A DNA stretch of 64,000 nucleotides. Origin: Oncomelania hupensis (lineage: Eukaryota; Mollusca; Gastropoda; Littorinimorpha; Pomatiopsidae). Where the stretch lies: assembly GCA_036898135.1 (NCBI GenBank), contig CM072527.1, positions 30,319,555 to 30,383,554 of the forward strand, read 5' to 3'. Every line of letters starts with the position of its first letter. Position 1 is the first letter of the stretch. Positions 36,694 through 49,300 of this stretch are shown piece after piece. The position numbers and the translations under genes are program-made. A model generated the notes under the pieces. It ran no database searches. It was given only the letters and a program-made list of their open reading frames with translations, and had not been told where the DNA came from.

Positions 36694-37440
36694 TCTATAT
36701 ATATAAATTGCTTAGCCGGAAGTCCTTCTTCGCCTCTACTGTAAAGTTTGTCCGGTATGGACGCTGATCTGGGCAGGTGCTGGGCGCTGCGGATCGGCCT
36801 GCTGTGCGCTCAAAACCCGCGAAATCGTTCTAGCCGACATTTCCTTACCGAACGTTTAACCGTTTCTGAGATAAATAAATAAACAAAATGTCCACAAACT
36901 GCAATAGCCTCATTCCGTGCGCTTCCGATTCAACCCGTGTCAAGAACGTGCCGTTCCGTAATACCGCAAATTTTGTTTTATTTCCATTCAAAACACTTTT
37001 GCACTCATGTCACCAATCTTACAGCTGAAGGTTACCTGTTCACTTTCTTTTTCATCCATACTTATATGCGCACAAAAATTCATTCGCAAACAATCTTGCA
37101 AGAATCCCATTCGAGCGCCAAACGTGACGTCACATATAACTTTGCAGACGACATTTGACAACAGCGTCGGCTGTATGTGTAAGTACATTGCAATAAATAT
37201 CATGCCTAATATTTTTAAATAAAGGTATGACATTTAAAAATACGTTGCCTAACATAAATACTAAATTAAAATAAAATATTTTAGCGCATTACTCAAACAT
37301 GCACCTATACTCTGTTCTGCAGTACATTGCAATTATCATTTTAAATTAAAATAGTTCAATGCATTGCTCGAGTTGTCTCTCTGTCTACATTTTAAACAGC
37401 AACCTGTGTACCCTGGCTTGCCAGGGTACAAAACCACTAG
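36694..37440 (+). mobile_element. non-autonomous Helitron, 747 bp
   Basis: It begins with TC (TCTATATATATAAATTGC) after an A and ends with CTAG followed by T, as for Helitron insertion between A and T. A perfect 10-bp-stem hairpin, GTACCCTGGC with TT loop and GCCAGGGTAC, lies 7 bp before the CTAG end. No terminal inverted repeats and no Rep/helicase ORF. Confidence 0.7.
37408..37440 (+). terminator. Helitron 3' hairpin and CTAG terminus
   Basis: The 22-nt palindrome at 37408-37429 and terminal CTAG form the Helitron 3' transposition terminator. It is a DNA-level rolling-circle signal, not a transcription terminator. Confidence 0.65.
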
Positions 37441-37890
37441 TAGTACTATAAATTGATAGCTTCTCTCTCGGAAGCGTAGCTGGATCTAGACGAGGCGTTG
37501 TTCTGGTCTGGTCTAATCTCAGCTACGCTGTATGAGACAGACCTAGACAGTCTGGGGCCTTGAAAATGTTGTGGTCAGCATGTGTGACATCACTGATCAA
37601 GAATGTCTGGTCTATGGCTGTCTGGTTTGTTACTGATAGTAGTAACATTAGGTACAGCTTACATGTACAGACAGTAACAATATCAGCAATGATAACTCTG
37701 CCACAAGAGATCAGACGATCACAGGTAGCCACGCCGTGAGCAAACATATCGTAATAATACTGTTTGTATACCGGTCTCTGATGTTAGCATAAACTAATCT
37801 GAAGAGACTGGTATTTGTTTGGTCGCAGTGTGGAAATAGCATACTGACCAAAGATTTTGAGTCTTTTTTGTACATTTTTTGATATATTTA
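37441..37890 (+). other. unassigned non-coding sequence
   Basis: No gene or element end recognised. Confidence 0.4.
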
Positions 37891-37986
37891 TTGTGTGTGT
37901 GTGTGGGTGGGTGGTTGGGTGATCGCGTGCGTGCGTATATATATATATATGTGTGTATGTGTTTGTTTGTGTGTGTATGTGTGTGT

Positions 37987-38030
<44 letters not shown>
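37891..38030. repeat. (GT)n-rich microsatellite with (TA)n
   Basis: Interrupted GT/GTAT run including a short (AT)n. Confidence 0.93.
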
Positions 38031-38034
<4 letters not shown>

Positions 38035-38192
38035 AGGCTAATAGGGGTGGATAGAGGGAATGGAGCATGATTATCACCATAGACCAGGAATACTTTCTCT
38101 CTGTTATCACCCAAGCGTTTATAAAAGTGTACCATGTGCAGCTGGTCTTTATTGAGACATCCTTAACACTGTACATAATTACATTGTACACG

Positions 38193-38223
38193 TCTAATAA
38201 TAGTAATAATAATGATGATGATG

Positions 38224-38301
<78 letters not shown>

Positions 38302-38302
38302 G
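38193..38302. repeat. (AAT)n microsatellite
   Basis: A pure (AAT) run preceded by short (GAT) units. Confidence 0.93.
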
Positions 38303-38310
38303 AGTTTTCT

Positions 38311-38505
38311 GGTGTATTAAAAGAAAGAAAGAAAGAAATTTCTCTTATATAGCGCACTTACAAGCTCAGAGAGCTTCTGAATGCGCTGGCCCGTAATATC
38401 CAGCAATCACACAATAGTTAGCTGAAGTCAGGACTCGAACGCACGTCGCCCAAGACGCACTCACAAATAGTCATACGCTGTAACCACCGAGCTATCCCTG
38501 CCGCA
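38311..38505 (-). repeat. tRNA-derived SINE (family B), minus strand
   Basis: The minus strand reads GGCAGGGATAGCTCGGTGGT (A box), TGCGTTCGAGTCCTGAC (B box), then GCGCTATATAAGAG and a (TTTC)n tail at 38311-38340. It is a second copy of the SINE at 1776. Confidence 0.75.
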
Positions 38506-38528
38506 TGCTATTACATGTGGACAATAAC

Positions 38529-38529
<1 letters not shown>

Positions 38530-38612
<83 letters not shown>
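38530..38612. repeat. (ATC)n microsatellite
   Basis: A pure run of about 27 units. Confidence 0.95.
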
Positions 38613-38613
<1 letters not shown>

Positions 38614-38799
38614 CTATCAACTTCATCAAATTCAGGCCGCGTTATTAGTGAAACCACTGCCGCGTCGGGGCAGTGGCACCCAAGACCAGGATGAATAGGA
38701 TCTACCAACCTCTCCAAAACAGAACTTTCACGTAATCCAGTCTAGTACAACGCACTGCTAGCTTCATTTTTAAGTTTTAAAAATTAAATACTCAGACAG

Positions 38800-39070
38800 T
38801 GTTCAAGGCCAGTGGTTTGTCATCAGCGTCTTGTAATTAGGGGAAGTGGTGTCGATTGCGATGTTTTGAAGTTGTGCCACAGACTGTGAACAGTATTGTG
38901 TAGGTTAAATAAGAATACTACTTACAAGTTTTCATTTAAAGACATACAATTTCTAGTTTTCAGGGCCGGTGGTTTCGTTATCAGGTCCATACATTACGTG
39001 GTGTCGCTGTTTTGAAGTGGCGAGAGTTGTATTTATACTGTAGAATAGTTTTGAGGGTGAATGAGGTCAC
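38800..39070 (+). repeat. diverged two-copy tandem repeat
   Basis: GGCCAGTGGTTTGTCATCAG...GTGGTGTCGATTG...TGTTTTGAAGTTG recurs ~150 bp later as GGCCGGTGGTTTCGTTATCA...GTGGTGTCGC...TGTTTTGAAGTGG. Function unknown. Confidence 0.5.
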
Positions 39071-40312
39071 AGACTGTACCGGTAGCCTATCTTGTAAAGG
39101 ACTCAGTTGATGTCAATTTATTACAGGTGACTAAAGCGAACTGGCTGTTCTCTTCGGGTGGATTTCATTTGACGTGTTCACTTCGGGTTGATTTGATGTT
39201 GAACACTTGGAATATAGTGTGAGTTTTCAATGCTAGTTATTAAATATTTCTCATTAGTCAGTTTAATTTGAACTCTTGTGTACAGTGGATTTTCCTGGTT
39301 AAGGATTCCCGTAAGCCTGCATTATTAGGTAGTTACGGACAATTTTATTTGTGTGAATGAGCTAGATCAACGTTCTAAATATAGTGCAGATTTTCAAAGC
39401 TAAAATTCTTCAGTTTGAATTTCTGCAGCATTTAAAGAATGTTAAGTCTTTACGTAGCACTCTGTGAAGCTTGTGAATAGTGGACAATACTTGAGTCATG
39501 GTGTCAACATCAATATATAGCTCTTTGGTTTGTTCTTAAACATTTAGGCGGTTGTGGACATTTAAATGAAAGAAAACACTGTTAGGATTTGTCAACAATA
39601 GATGATTTTTATGCTACACAAGACAAATCATCCTCATCATCGTTAAATCGGTGCAAAAAAATATATAAATAAAAATAAACTCAAATTACCTTCTTTTTTT
39701 ATCTCTCTCTTTTAAAAAAAAGAATCTAACGTTGGTCTTCTTTCTGCCTTCGATAACTTCACTCTCTCGACAGTTGTGTTGATCTGTCACAGTTTTAGGA
39801 TTAGAGGAACAGGACTTCGGACGATAAAATGTTACCTTGAACAGGTAAAAGAAGAACCAATTATTATTTTACTGAGGTGAGATAGTTGTTATCATCTAAA
39901 CTGCGTGTTTGGACAGTAAAAAAAAAAAAAAAAAGAAAACCTTTAAACTTCAGTCTGAAACGTACGAGTGTAATCGTCACTTTATGTAATATTTAGACTT
40001 TTAATAAGACAAATATGAAATGAGTATTCCTCGGAAAGATTTATTTGAAAACGTTATTTTCGGCCACACAAAACAAACAATGAATAAGAATAAAATGGAG
40101 ATAATACAAGGTTTTAATTTGATTGAATAACACGTATTTTATTTGATTTTTTTTTTATTTGATTTTTTTTTGTGGGACAAGACAGTTGGTTTATCCCATT
40201 TTTTAAATCACTCACGCACTGGGAAAACAATTGTGCGCTGACTCGAGCAGTAGCAGACGTGAAGAAGCCGTAGCGCACTTCATTGTATCTGTATTCCGGT
40301 GCAAGGAGGCAG
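39071..40312 (+). other. AT-rich non-coding stretch
   Basis: No exon or element terminus recognised. Confidence 0.45.
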
Positions 40313-40488
40313 AAGAAGAGAGAGACAGAAAAAGAGGTTGGAGAACGACATTCGAGAATGGACTGGCTTGACACTGAGCGAAGCGATGAGGGTTGCTGAG
40401 GACAGAGAAAGATGGAGTACGCAGGTTAAACGATCATCTGTGGTGCCCCAACGATCTTCGAGTTACGGGACAGGATAGGATAGTATAG
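40313..40488 (+). mobile_element. short RTE-like LINE 3' end
   Basis: GAGAATGGACTGGCTTGACA, then GTTGCTGAGGACAGAGAAAG and a (GGATA)n tail. It is a 5'-truncated copy. Confidence 0.78.
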
Positions 40489-40570
40489 GAAGCCAAGTTC
40501 CGCTGTTCCACCGTCTAAATACTACAAACTAGGCTATATTATGCCTACGCTTATTAATAAGTATACGATA

Positions 40571-40845
40571 CGCAAGCGTCCTTCGAATAAGACTCTTAAG
40601 GTCTAGTCTGTGCACGCACGCATTCCATTGCAAGGCCATTAAAGATCCTGACGCTCATGTGAGTGCCAGCTGCATAAATACACACAGCAAGCACCAGGTC
40701 CCTTCACCGGATTGTGCTGAGTCGTCTGGGTGTCACACGATGTGCCCAAAGGCGGCCAGTGGGCGCCTCGGGCGACTTGGAGTTAGATCCTGTATCGGAT
40801 AAGCACCTTGAGCAGCTCTTTAGATGAAAGTGGTGAAAATAAATA
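40571..40845 (+). repeat. 5'-truncated SINE (family A)
   Basis: It matches the family A body from AAGGTCTAGTCTGTGCACG to AGTTAGATCCTGTATCGG and CACCTTGAGCAG. Confidence 0.65.
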
Positions 40846-41715
40846 TTTTACGAAGGGAACTCCATAGTTATCAGGTGCAAACTTTAGCCTACACTTGTGT
40901 CGCACCTGTAGGCCTTACCTTGGCACGTGCTGTATCCATATTTACCAGCCACATGATAGTTAAAATGACCGGGGTTATTAAAAACGTTTGTTGATTACAC
41001 AGTGTTTATTTGGAAAACTGCGCTGTTGTCACATGAAAAGATTATATAGTGGGTGATCGTTGCTCAAACAGAACGCTAAGATTTGACTTTTAGTCTGTTT
41101 CTTCCTTGTTAACGCAAACGAACAACTATGCCTACTATCAACAGTGTCGCTGCGGTGGTAATTTTAAAAGCAACATTGGTGCTATTTAATTGCAGAAGAA
41201 AAGAAATGGAAAAGAGTGGTATAAAAGTGTCCAATGTCGGCTTTCATTGCGTAAAAGGTTTCCTCAGGGTAAAAACGTGAGGTGCATTGATGCCAGTGAT
41301 AGTCACATAAGTAAATCAATGTTATCGATTTATATATTAAAAAAACAACAAACCAACAACTGCACTTTTGAAAGAGGTTTGGTTTATCCTATATTTTCTG
41401 ATGGGATAGCACTCACTGTGAATGTTAAAAGTATCTGTGAGGCTGGCGTGCGTGATCTTGTGGCCTTTTGATTCTGTGTTGTCCATACTAAAACTAAAAC
41501 GAGAACAGCAGTTGTTTTTTATACACGGTTTTTTAAACACAACACTGACAAAATGTAATGTAACTATATATATGCTACTGTGTAGGTCGTAGTGGGGTTT
41601 CCCATGGTCATACAATGGTGAGGGGGAATAACGGTGATTCGTAAGATCCTCAGTTGAACTTAACCAGATCTATACCGTAAACCTTGTTTAACCCTTTCCA
41701 TTTGCAGATTAATTG
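40846..41715 (+). other. unassigned non-coding sequence
   Basis: An ORF at 41190-41471 has no recognisable domain. No element ends were found. Confidence 0.4.
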
Positions 41716-43073
41716 CCTATCCTATCCTATCCCACAGCTCGAAAGTCGTTGGGGCACCACAGAGGATCGTTTAACCAGCGTACACCATCTTTCTCTGTCC
41801 TCAGCAACCCTCATGGCTTCACTCAATGTTAAACCAGTCCATTCTCGAATGTTGTTCTCCCACCTCTTTTTCTGTCTCTCTCTTCTTCTGCCTTCTTGCA
41901 CCGTGCCTTGCAGGATGGTCTTTGCAGTGCCTGATGCTCTGGTGAGGTCGCCATACCATCGGAGTTTCCGTTTCTTCATCATTGTGAGCATGTCATCGTG
42001 CTGTCCTATGGCTTGTTTGATGGTCTGTCAAACTTCGTCGTTGATGATGTGCTGGATATAGAAATGCCCAGAAGTCTTCGATAGCACCCATCTCCATGCT
42101 TTGTATTCTTCGTTGTAGGTCTGCTGTGAGGGTCCCAGCGTACAGGAAGATGGAGATGACAAGAGAGCGCAGCAGCCTTACCTTTGAGTGTAGACTGATG
42201 GTCCTGTCTTTCCAATTGGGCTTCAACCTTTTCAGGGCAGCAGTTGTTTGTGCGAACTTGAGGAGGACTTCCTGTCGGGACCCATTGTCTGATACAATGG
42301 CTCCTAAATATTTGAAGCTATGCACCGTGTTGAGGGATTGGTTTTGAATTTTTATGTCCGTGTTGATGCCATTGGTGGTGTGGGCCATTTTGGTCTTCTC
42401 TGCTATTAATTCCATTCCAAAGGCCCTGGAGGTGATGTCAAGCCTCTGTACCAGCTTTTCAAGTTGTTGTTCTTCTCCAGCCAATCCATCAATTTCATCC
42501 GCAAACCGGAGGTTGGAGATTGTTCTACCCCCTTTGCTGACGGCGCCTTCGTGATCTGCAAGGGCTTCTGACATGGTGCCCTCCAGGAAGTTGTTGAAGA
42601 GTGTTAGAGAGTAGGCATCCTTGACGCACGCCGATTGTTGTTCTGAATCAGTTCCCGATGGCGCTGCTGTAGAAGACTGCACGGGTAGCCTTGTCATACA
42701 GGCTTTCGATGACTTCAATAATGTTAGGGCTACTGTTGTAATCTCTCATGGTTGCCCACAGAACTAAATGCCAGATTCGGTGAAACGCTTTCTTGAAGTC
42801 TACAAACACATGATATATATGTCTCCGTTTGGTGTGTGGTTGTAAAGGTCAGAGCAGTACTCTGTCCATCTATCCAAGACTTCTTGTTCTTCTGTAAGAC
42901 ATGTGCCAGACTTGCTTTGATCGTGGAGACTTTGGGTTGTTTAACACTTGTCAGCCGCTTCACAGTCTGAAAGTCCTTCTTGCTGTTTTCTTGTTCAGAC
43001 TGTTCTCTATTTCATAGCACTGATCTTCTATCCAGTTCTCCTTTGCTGTGTGCATGCCTTGTCGGATGTCACT
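41716..43073 (-). pseudogene. RTE-like LINE, 3' half, minus strand, decayed
   Basis: A 241-codon minus-strand frame (42718-41993) encodes the later part of the reverse transcriptase: LFNNFLEGTMSEALADHEGA, ISNLRFADEIDGLAGEEQQL (FADD-type catalytic box with the second Asp replaced by Glu), KTKMAHTTNGINTDIKIQNQ and VHSFKYLGAIVSDNGSRQEV. It continues in broken frames to the C-terminal domain and (GGATA)n tail at 41716. It is the longest LINE frame in the window but the altered FADD box and frameshifts mean it is inactive. Confidence 0.85.
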
Positions 43074-43196
43074 GTGTCACTGTTCTTTTTCATCTCTCTT
43101 CGTTTGTTATTGCCACATACAGTAGAACACACCATTTGTTTATTTATTTGTTGACTTCCTAACTTCCTTATTTTAAATCTCCTGTGTTCTTTGTAG

Positions 43197-43384
43197 ACCT
43201 GCCTATGGCCTACACACCCTCCCTTCATGACGTCATCCTGTCCACGTTGAGCCTGAGCTTGGGTGACGTCACCACGGTGGATTTGACGCCAGGGGCCTAT
43301 GACGTCACGCAGATGGACAACTCACGTTGCCCTGGCAACTGCTCCGGACACGGAACCTGTCAGGATGGGCAGTGTCTGTGCTTG
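43197..43384 (+). CDS. exon a: extracellular stem and EGF-like module
   Basis: Acceptor ttctttgtag; phase-1 start, phase-0 end. It encodes LPMAYTPSLHDVILSTLSLS, LGDVTTVDLTPGAYDVTQMD and NSRCPGNCSGHGTCQDGQCL then CL. The donor gtctgt is weak but is the only one that restores the EGF frame with exon b. Confidence 0.82.
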
Positions 43385-46300
43385 GTCTGTAACAAAATTC
43401 AAACTAAAATCCCAAGCTTTGTAGTAGAGTATATTTTGGGTGGCGCAGTAACGGAATGGTTTAGAAATGTTTTGTTAACAACAACATGGAGCGAGGCTAG
43501 TTGGTATGGATGGGTAACCACCAAACGGCGTAAACAAACAAGCCCACTGCCCAACACACCCCAGTCTGCCCACTTGCGGATACCTGGCTCTGCTTATAGG
43601 ACCCAGGAAGGCATTATAAGAACCGAGGGGGAGGACATGGCCGGGCACTGCCTTCATGAAGCGGGCCCAGAAAAAGAATGGGATAAAAGCATTTCAATTG
43701 GGCTTATATAATTTTTCGGACAGCGATCATTACGCTGACAATTTCGCGGAACGTCTAAAAAAATGCCTTGAACCCTGAGCATCTCTATGAGCGGACTGTA
43801 ATTCTCATTTATTCTTTCTCATTTCTAATCTGTTCTATCAATCTACTATCTTCTATCTTCTTCGCTAGACCAGTCACCTACCTTTTTTCTTGAGAACTCT
43901 CCCAAAACTGCTCGTCTGTGCCTGGGGTCTGTTGGGTTAGCTTGAGGGTGGCTTTCTACCATTAATGGTCACTAGGACTTTCTATGGTATTATTCCTCAT
44001 ATTATATAATGATGTTTATATACTATTTTGATTTTGTAAATGGGGGTTCGATACATTAGAGTACAGCCTCAGCGTCCCCTGCGTGGGATGCCTCTATTGT
44101 AAAGTGACCGGTTGTAGAGTGCCTTCGATGTTACCATTAGGGTTGTTTCAGCAGATCTTTTATACGGATCCGGGGTCCTCTTTCAACCAATCCCCCCGTG
44201 GAGGTGCCGGGGGTTTCAGTATAATTAATATCCCAATTTTCTGGAAATTTAGTGCTTTAAATTCCCACTGTCGCTGTCTTTCTCCTTTGTTCTTTCTCAT
44301 TCCTACTGTGTTCTATCAATCTACTATACTATCTTCTTCTTCGCTAGACCAGTCACCTACATTTTTTCTTGAAAACTCTTCCGGGACAAACTCCTCGTTT
44401 GTTTGTGAGGTCTGTTGGATCAGCTTGGGAATATTGGACGCATTCTGCCAAATGGTCACTGAGGCTTCCTATGATGTTATTATTTTGAAATGTAGGCATT
44501 TTATATGTATGTGTTTTATTGATATTTTATAATGATGTTTGTATTCTATTTTGTTTTTGTAAATTAATTAGAGTACAGCATCAGCGTCCCCTGCGTGGGA
44601 TGTCTTTACTGTAAAGTGACCGGCTAATGGAATGCCTTCAGTGTTACCACTAGGGTTGTTTAGGCAGATCTTTTATGCGGATCAGGGGAGAGTCCTCTTT
44701 CAGCGAAGTTATGGTCTTGATTTTGTTGTCCTGATTCGGCTCTTTGCAATCCGCTGGACCTTGTAAGCAATGAATAACTAACTAACTTTCAACTAAGTTG
44801 TGGTCCTGTTTCGGCTCTTTGCAGTCCACTGGACCCTATAAATAATGATTAACTAACTATGAGCGGACTGTGAGCTGAGCTATGATGAGCAGTTGAATGT
44901 TGTGTGTGGGTGTGTGTTACATAGGTGCAATACTCAGGCGGGACGTGTGAAGAGATGAACATTGGCTACTACATCGCCTTTGGAACCATCTTCACACTAC
45001 TTGGTTGTGTGGCCTTTGTGCAGCTGGTGGGCCATATAATGATACAGTGTATTATTTATGTATTTATTTATTTTATTTTATGTTATTTTAATAATTTATT
45101 TTATTAATTTTTTTTGTTTGTTTGTTTGAAAAATCCTGGCAAGGATGTTTGATGATTTTCTGTGACAATGAAAGTATACTTGGAAAATCGTTCTTTTTAC
45201 ATTAAAAGATTATGTAAAGGGTAGTGGTGGTGCTTCTGTTGATGGATGGTGGTGTTGATGCTAATGATGATGACGACGACCACTGCAACAACAACGAAGC
45301 CCTCTGTGACAACGACAGTCAAGTCTTTCTGTTTGAAATAATTTTTTGTTTAATATTTCCGAAATTCAATGTTTGAACTGTTTGCAGGTTCTGTGCGTAG
45401 TGTACGAGTACACGAAAGAGGAGAAGAGGTCATGGCGAAAGGCGTGTCAGGTGACGGTCCAGAAACTTCTCTACGTCCTCGTCATATGCGCCACCACGCT
45501 CAGGGGAGCTTACTTCTTCACCAAGGTACGCTACTCTTCGCCAGAGGACATAATCGAATTATCGGTTGATATCTTAAATAAATGTCTCTTTTTCTCTCCC
45601 CCCCCTCTCCTCCCCCCCCCCCAAAGGCAACAAAAAATAAAAAGATAAATAAATAAACATAAAATCATTTCCGACTAATTTTTCAAAACAAGACTGACTC
45701 TTTAAGTATATTTCTTTAATGAGTGATTGATGTCATTTAGATGTGTACTGTTTGATTTCCAAAATTATGCAACCTCACTCTTTATTCCTCCTCCCTCCCC
45801 CTCCTCTCTCCCTTCCCCTACTCCCCCTCCCACCCCTCCCTCCCACACACACTTCGCCTCTGGACCTCGTATTGAATAATATTGTTGGCAGAGATTTGTC
45901 GTTACCTAATGCATGAACTTCGTTTGATAGTGACGTTATGATATCTTGCCGTCATCACTTTGTTCACTTTGGAATACACATGATGACTTTCCATATTCTG
46001 ACTGGCCGTGACGTATTGTTCATTTGACGTAGTATGATGACGTTATGTGACTAGTTGCTTCATTTGTGTTAGTGAGTGAGTCATTGTTTATAGTCTTACT
46101 TTTAGGATGTCGAAATAGCAAATGACGTTAAGAGTGACGTAATGCATATGTTGACGTATGTGTTTAGTGGCAGGTTTCAGAGCAAGTGGCAAGTTCTCTG
46201 TGGAGTGCTTACTTCCCAGTCATCATCACTGGATTCTCCCTCATCGTCTGTTTCTGGGCGGAGGTGTGTACTGTACTCTAACCCCTTAACTCCCTTTACC

Positions 46301-49300
46301 CCTTTCCCCTTCCTCTTTCTCCTCACCACCTTCCACACACACACACTCATCTAATCCCTATGACAAAGCAGAGGTCTCTTTTCTTGTCAAATCTGCTGCC
46401 TGTAAAAACGTTTTAGACTTCGTCTCGCTCATCATCAGTTCTGCCCCAACTGCAGGCTGAAGAACACGGTAATTGTTGGTAGTATACCCCACTTCATTAG
46501 TACTTTGACGCCACTTTCATGCAGGCTAGCTGAAACTTTCCATTGTTTGTTATTTCACCAGTTATGCTTGACAGTCTTCTTTTCCCGTCCCTACGTCTTC
46601 TGTACAATGTTCAATGTTTTATTTGTAGTTTCACATAATTACCGCGAGATGAGTAAAGCGGCATGTTGTTGTGGTGTTTTTTCCTGGGCCAGTTTTATGA
46701 GGACGATGCTCAATCGCCTCTCTCTGTTTTTATGATTATTTATTATTAATTTTTTTTTAAAGTATTTGTATAGCGCGGTACCTCGTCTGTGTTTGCAGGC
46801 GAGCTTATCTCGCTTCCCACACACACACTCACACACAAACACTCACACACACGCAAACACCCCCCCTCCCCCCTCCACACACAATTATATACAGAGAACA
46901 TCTAAAGCCTAAAAACATAACAGGTGACTATATACTATATGTACACAAGTTAAATAATGGCAGACAGTTTAAACACAGTACCCACATTTACAGCAAAAAA
47001 AAAAGACACAACAACGTATTTACAACTTAACCTGCATAAGCGTCGCGAAAGGTTTAAAACATACAGAAGCAATAAGCACATAAAATACCAGTAGTAATGC
47101 CAATATACAAGACGAATAAAACACATCATAAGGAGAATACAAAACCTGCAAACTTTTGTTGTATTGGCAAATCTTGCACGTATACAATCAGTCACATCGC
47201 CCCCTTCTCCCTGTTTAATTTGTACTTCAAACGTCATTTTGTGTGATTCCACCAAACCAGGCATTCCACATCTCGCAAACACCAGGCGGTGACCGTCAGT
47301 TCCTGAGCAAGTCGACCTTGGCTTTCATCGCCTTCAGTGCTCTCAACTTCGTCATGCTAGCCACGCAGCTGATTGTGGTGGATAGGTTCGACAGCAGGGA
47401 GGACAAGGTCACGGTCTATTCATATTCATTTATTTTTTCCTAGCGGAGTACCCGCAGCAAGTGCGGGTTAATTATAAGTAGTGTTAAAGAGACTGACATT
47501 GACCACGGCCCCTCCACAGATCCTTTTTGACGTTCACAGTGAGCGTTGCCCCACTGAAAAAAGCAGCTTACAATAAAAAATAAATCTGTGGAAAAAATAT
47601 TTTTTAAATGGATCAATTACGTAGTTGTTGTGCCTATCAATAGCAACAGCCGTTGGCTGGCCGGCCAACATTCTGGAGCTAAAAATAGCAGCTGCCAAAG
47701 ACGGTAAGAGAAAGAACCCGTGAAACCAATTGCTCGTAAGGTTTTTCGTTTCGGGTTGATAAAAATAAAATAGACCCTACCCTATCCTACCAAAGACCCC
47801 AAAGATGTCCCACTGAACTGTTGTGACGTGCAAGTGTTCAAACTACACAAGGCAGACGGTAGACAGTGAGAACATCAGATACTGCAAGCTTCTGCTACTG
47901 CTACTACTTGTATATATAAATAATGTAAAAAACAAAACAAAAAAACAAAAAAACAACAACAAATATATATAAATAAATATATTATGTAGGCGAAAACAAC
48001 CTTATTTCTGAGGACATGCTTAAAACAGTTTTAAATAGTGACTGAAAGAGCGCAATTTCACTGTAAATATATACAGAATGTTTATCTACAACATAGCGCT
48101 CCGTCCTTCTCAAAAACCCATTTGCCTTCTTGGATTCTTAAATTTTATTAAACCAAGTGAGGACACTATCAGGCGTCAACAAACGGTTCTAAAACATTCT
48201 CAAACGGTTCGTAAAAGACAGTTGACCTAGAAACAAATACAGTTTGACCTAATTCGTTCCCTAGAGGAGGCGAAACTTACATTTTCTTGAATGTTCAAAC
48301 TTACCTTGGATCTATGAACATGCGCATGTTCCCAGATACCAAACTGTTCCCAGATAACCGTACAAAACCCGATATACCTTGTTTCTGGGGATATTTCTAA
48401 AAGTATATATATATAAACACAAGTGGTAGCAGGAGAGTGCGGTATCTGAGAGAAAGAGAGAGATGGAGGGGGGGGGGGGGGGATTGTATTAATAAAAAAT
48501 CTTACCTGTTTGATAAAGGTAGGCTAAATAAGAGTAGCCATTTTTCACTGTCCATCTTTGCAGTAGGATGGCTGTGGCGGCGTTTGAAAGCATTAAACCT
48601 GGGACGTTTTCCTTATCATTATTCTGGCAGATGATGATACTGCGTGTGTGTAACGGAGGTTTTGCCCTTCTGATGATGATCGTGGTCGTCTTCTCTCTAA
48701 TCTACGGCGTGGAGGTCTACTTCAAGGTGAGAAATTTCTTTGTTTTCACGGACATTAATTTTATAGTATCCCCCAATTGTTTTATTTCTAACAAAACACT
48801 CAGGAAAGGAACGAATATGTAACTTAGTTCTGGAGCTTCATAATATATTGATTTACATTTGTAGCTTGACTATACCTTGATTATATTTGAATATTTTTTT
48901 ATTGTTATAATATAAATATTTGCAATTGATTTGTTTACTTTTTTTTATAACCGTATTTCTCGATGTAAATAAAAATAATAGGGACCTTTTGGAAGTGATT
49001 GATTTTTATTGTGAAAATGATTCTGCACTACTCTTTGTCCTTGACGTCAGCAGTTTATGCTGTCATTAGTATGCAAAGGTAAAAGTTCACGAAATCTTTC
49101 GCGGTGATTTTGTAAAAAATAACTTTCCCACGAAGTTGACTCTGTGGGTATATTTTGTTTACTACATCGCTTGTTTGACATCTAAAATGATGTAATTTTT
49201 GTGAAAGGGACTTTACTCGACCATTTCAGATGTAAAAATGGGGATCGACACTTGTTTCGAGAGGTACTGGAAAGAAGGTTAAGCTTGTCGTTACGCGGCG

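Noticed and set aside
37007..37222. Signal-peptide-like ORF as first exon of the RING-CH gene
   Set aside because: It lies wholly inside the Helitron and has no donor in the required phase.
41684..42061. 125-codon + strand ORF
   Set aside because: Antisense shadow of the minus-strand LINE reverse-transcriptase C-terminus.
43480..43540. 5S rRNA gene or 5S-derived SINE
   Set aside because: Only about 25 bases resemble the 5S internal promoter; neither the 5' half nor a SINE tail can be seen.
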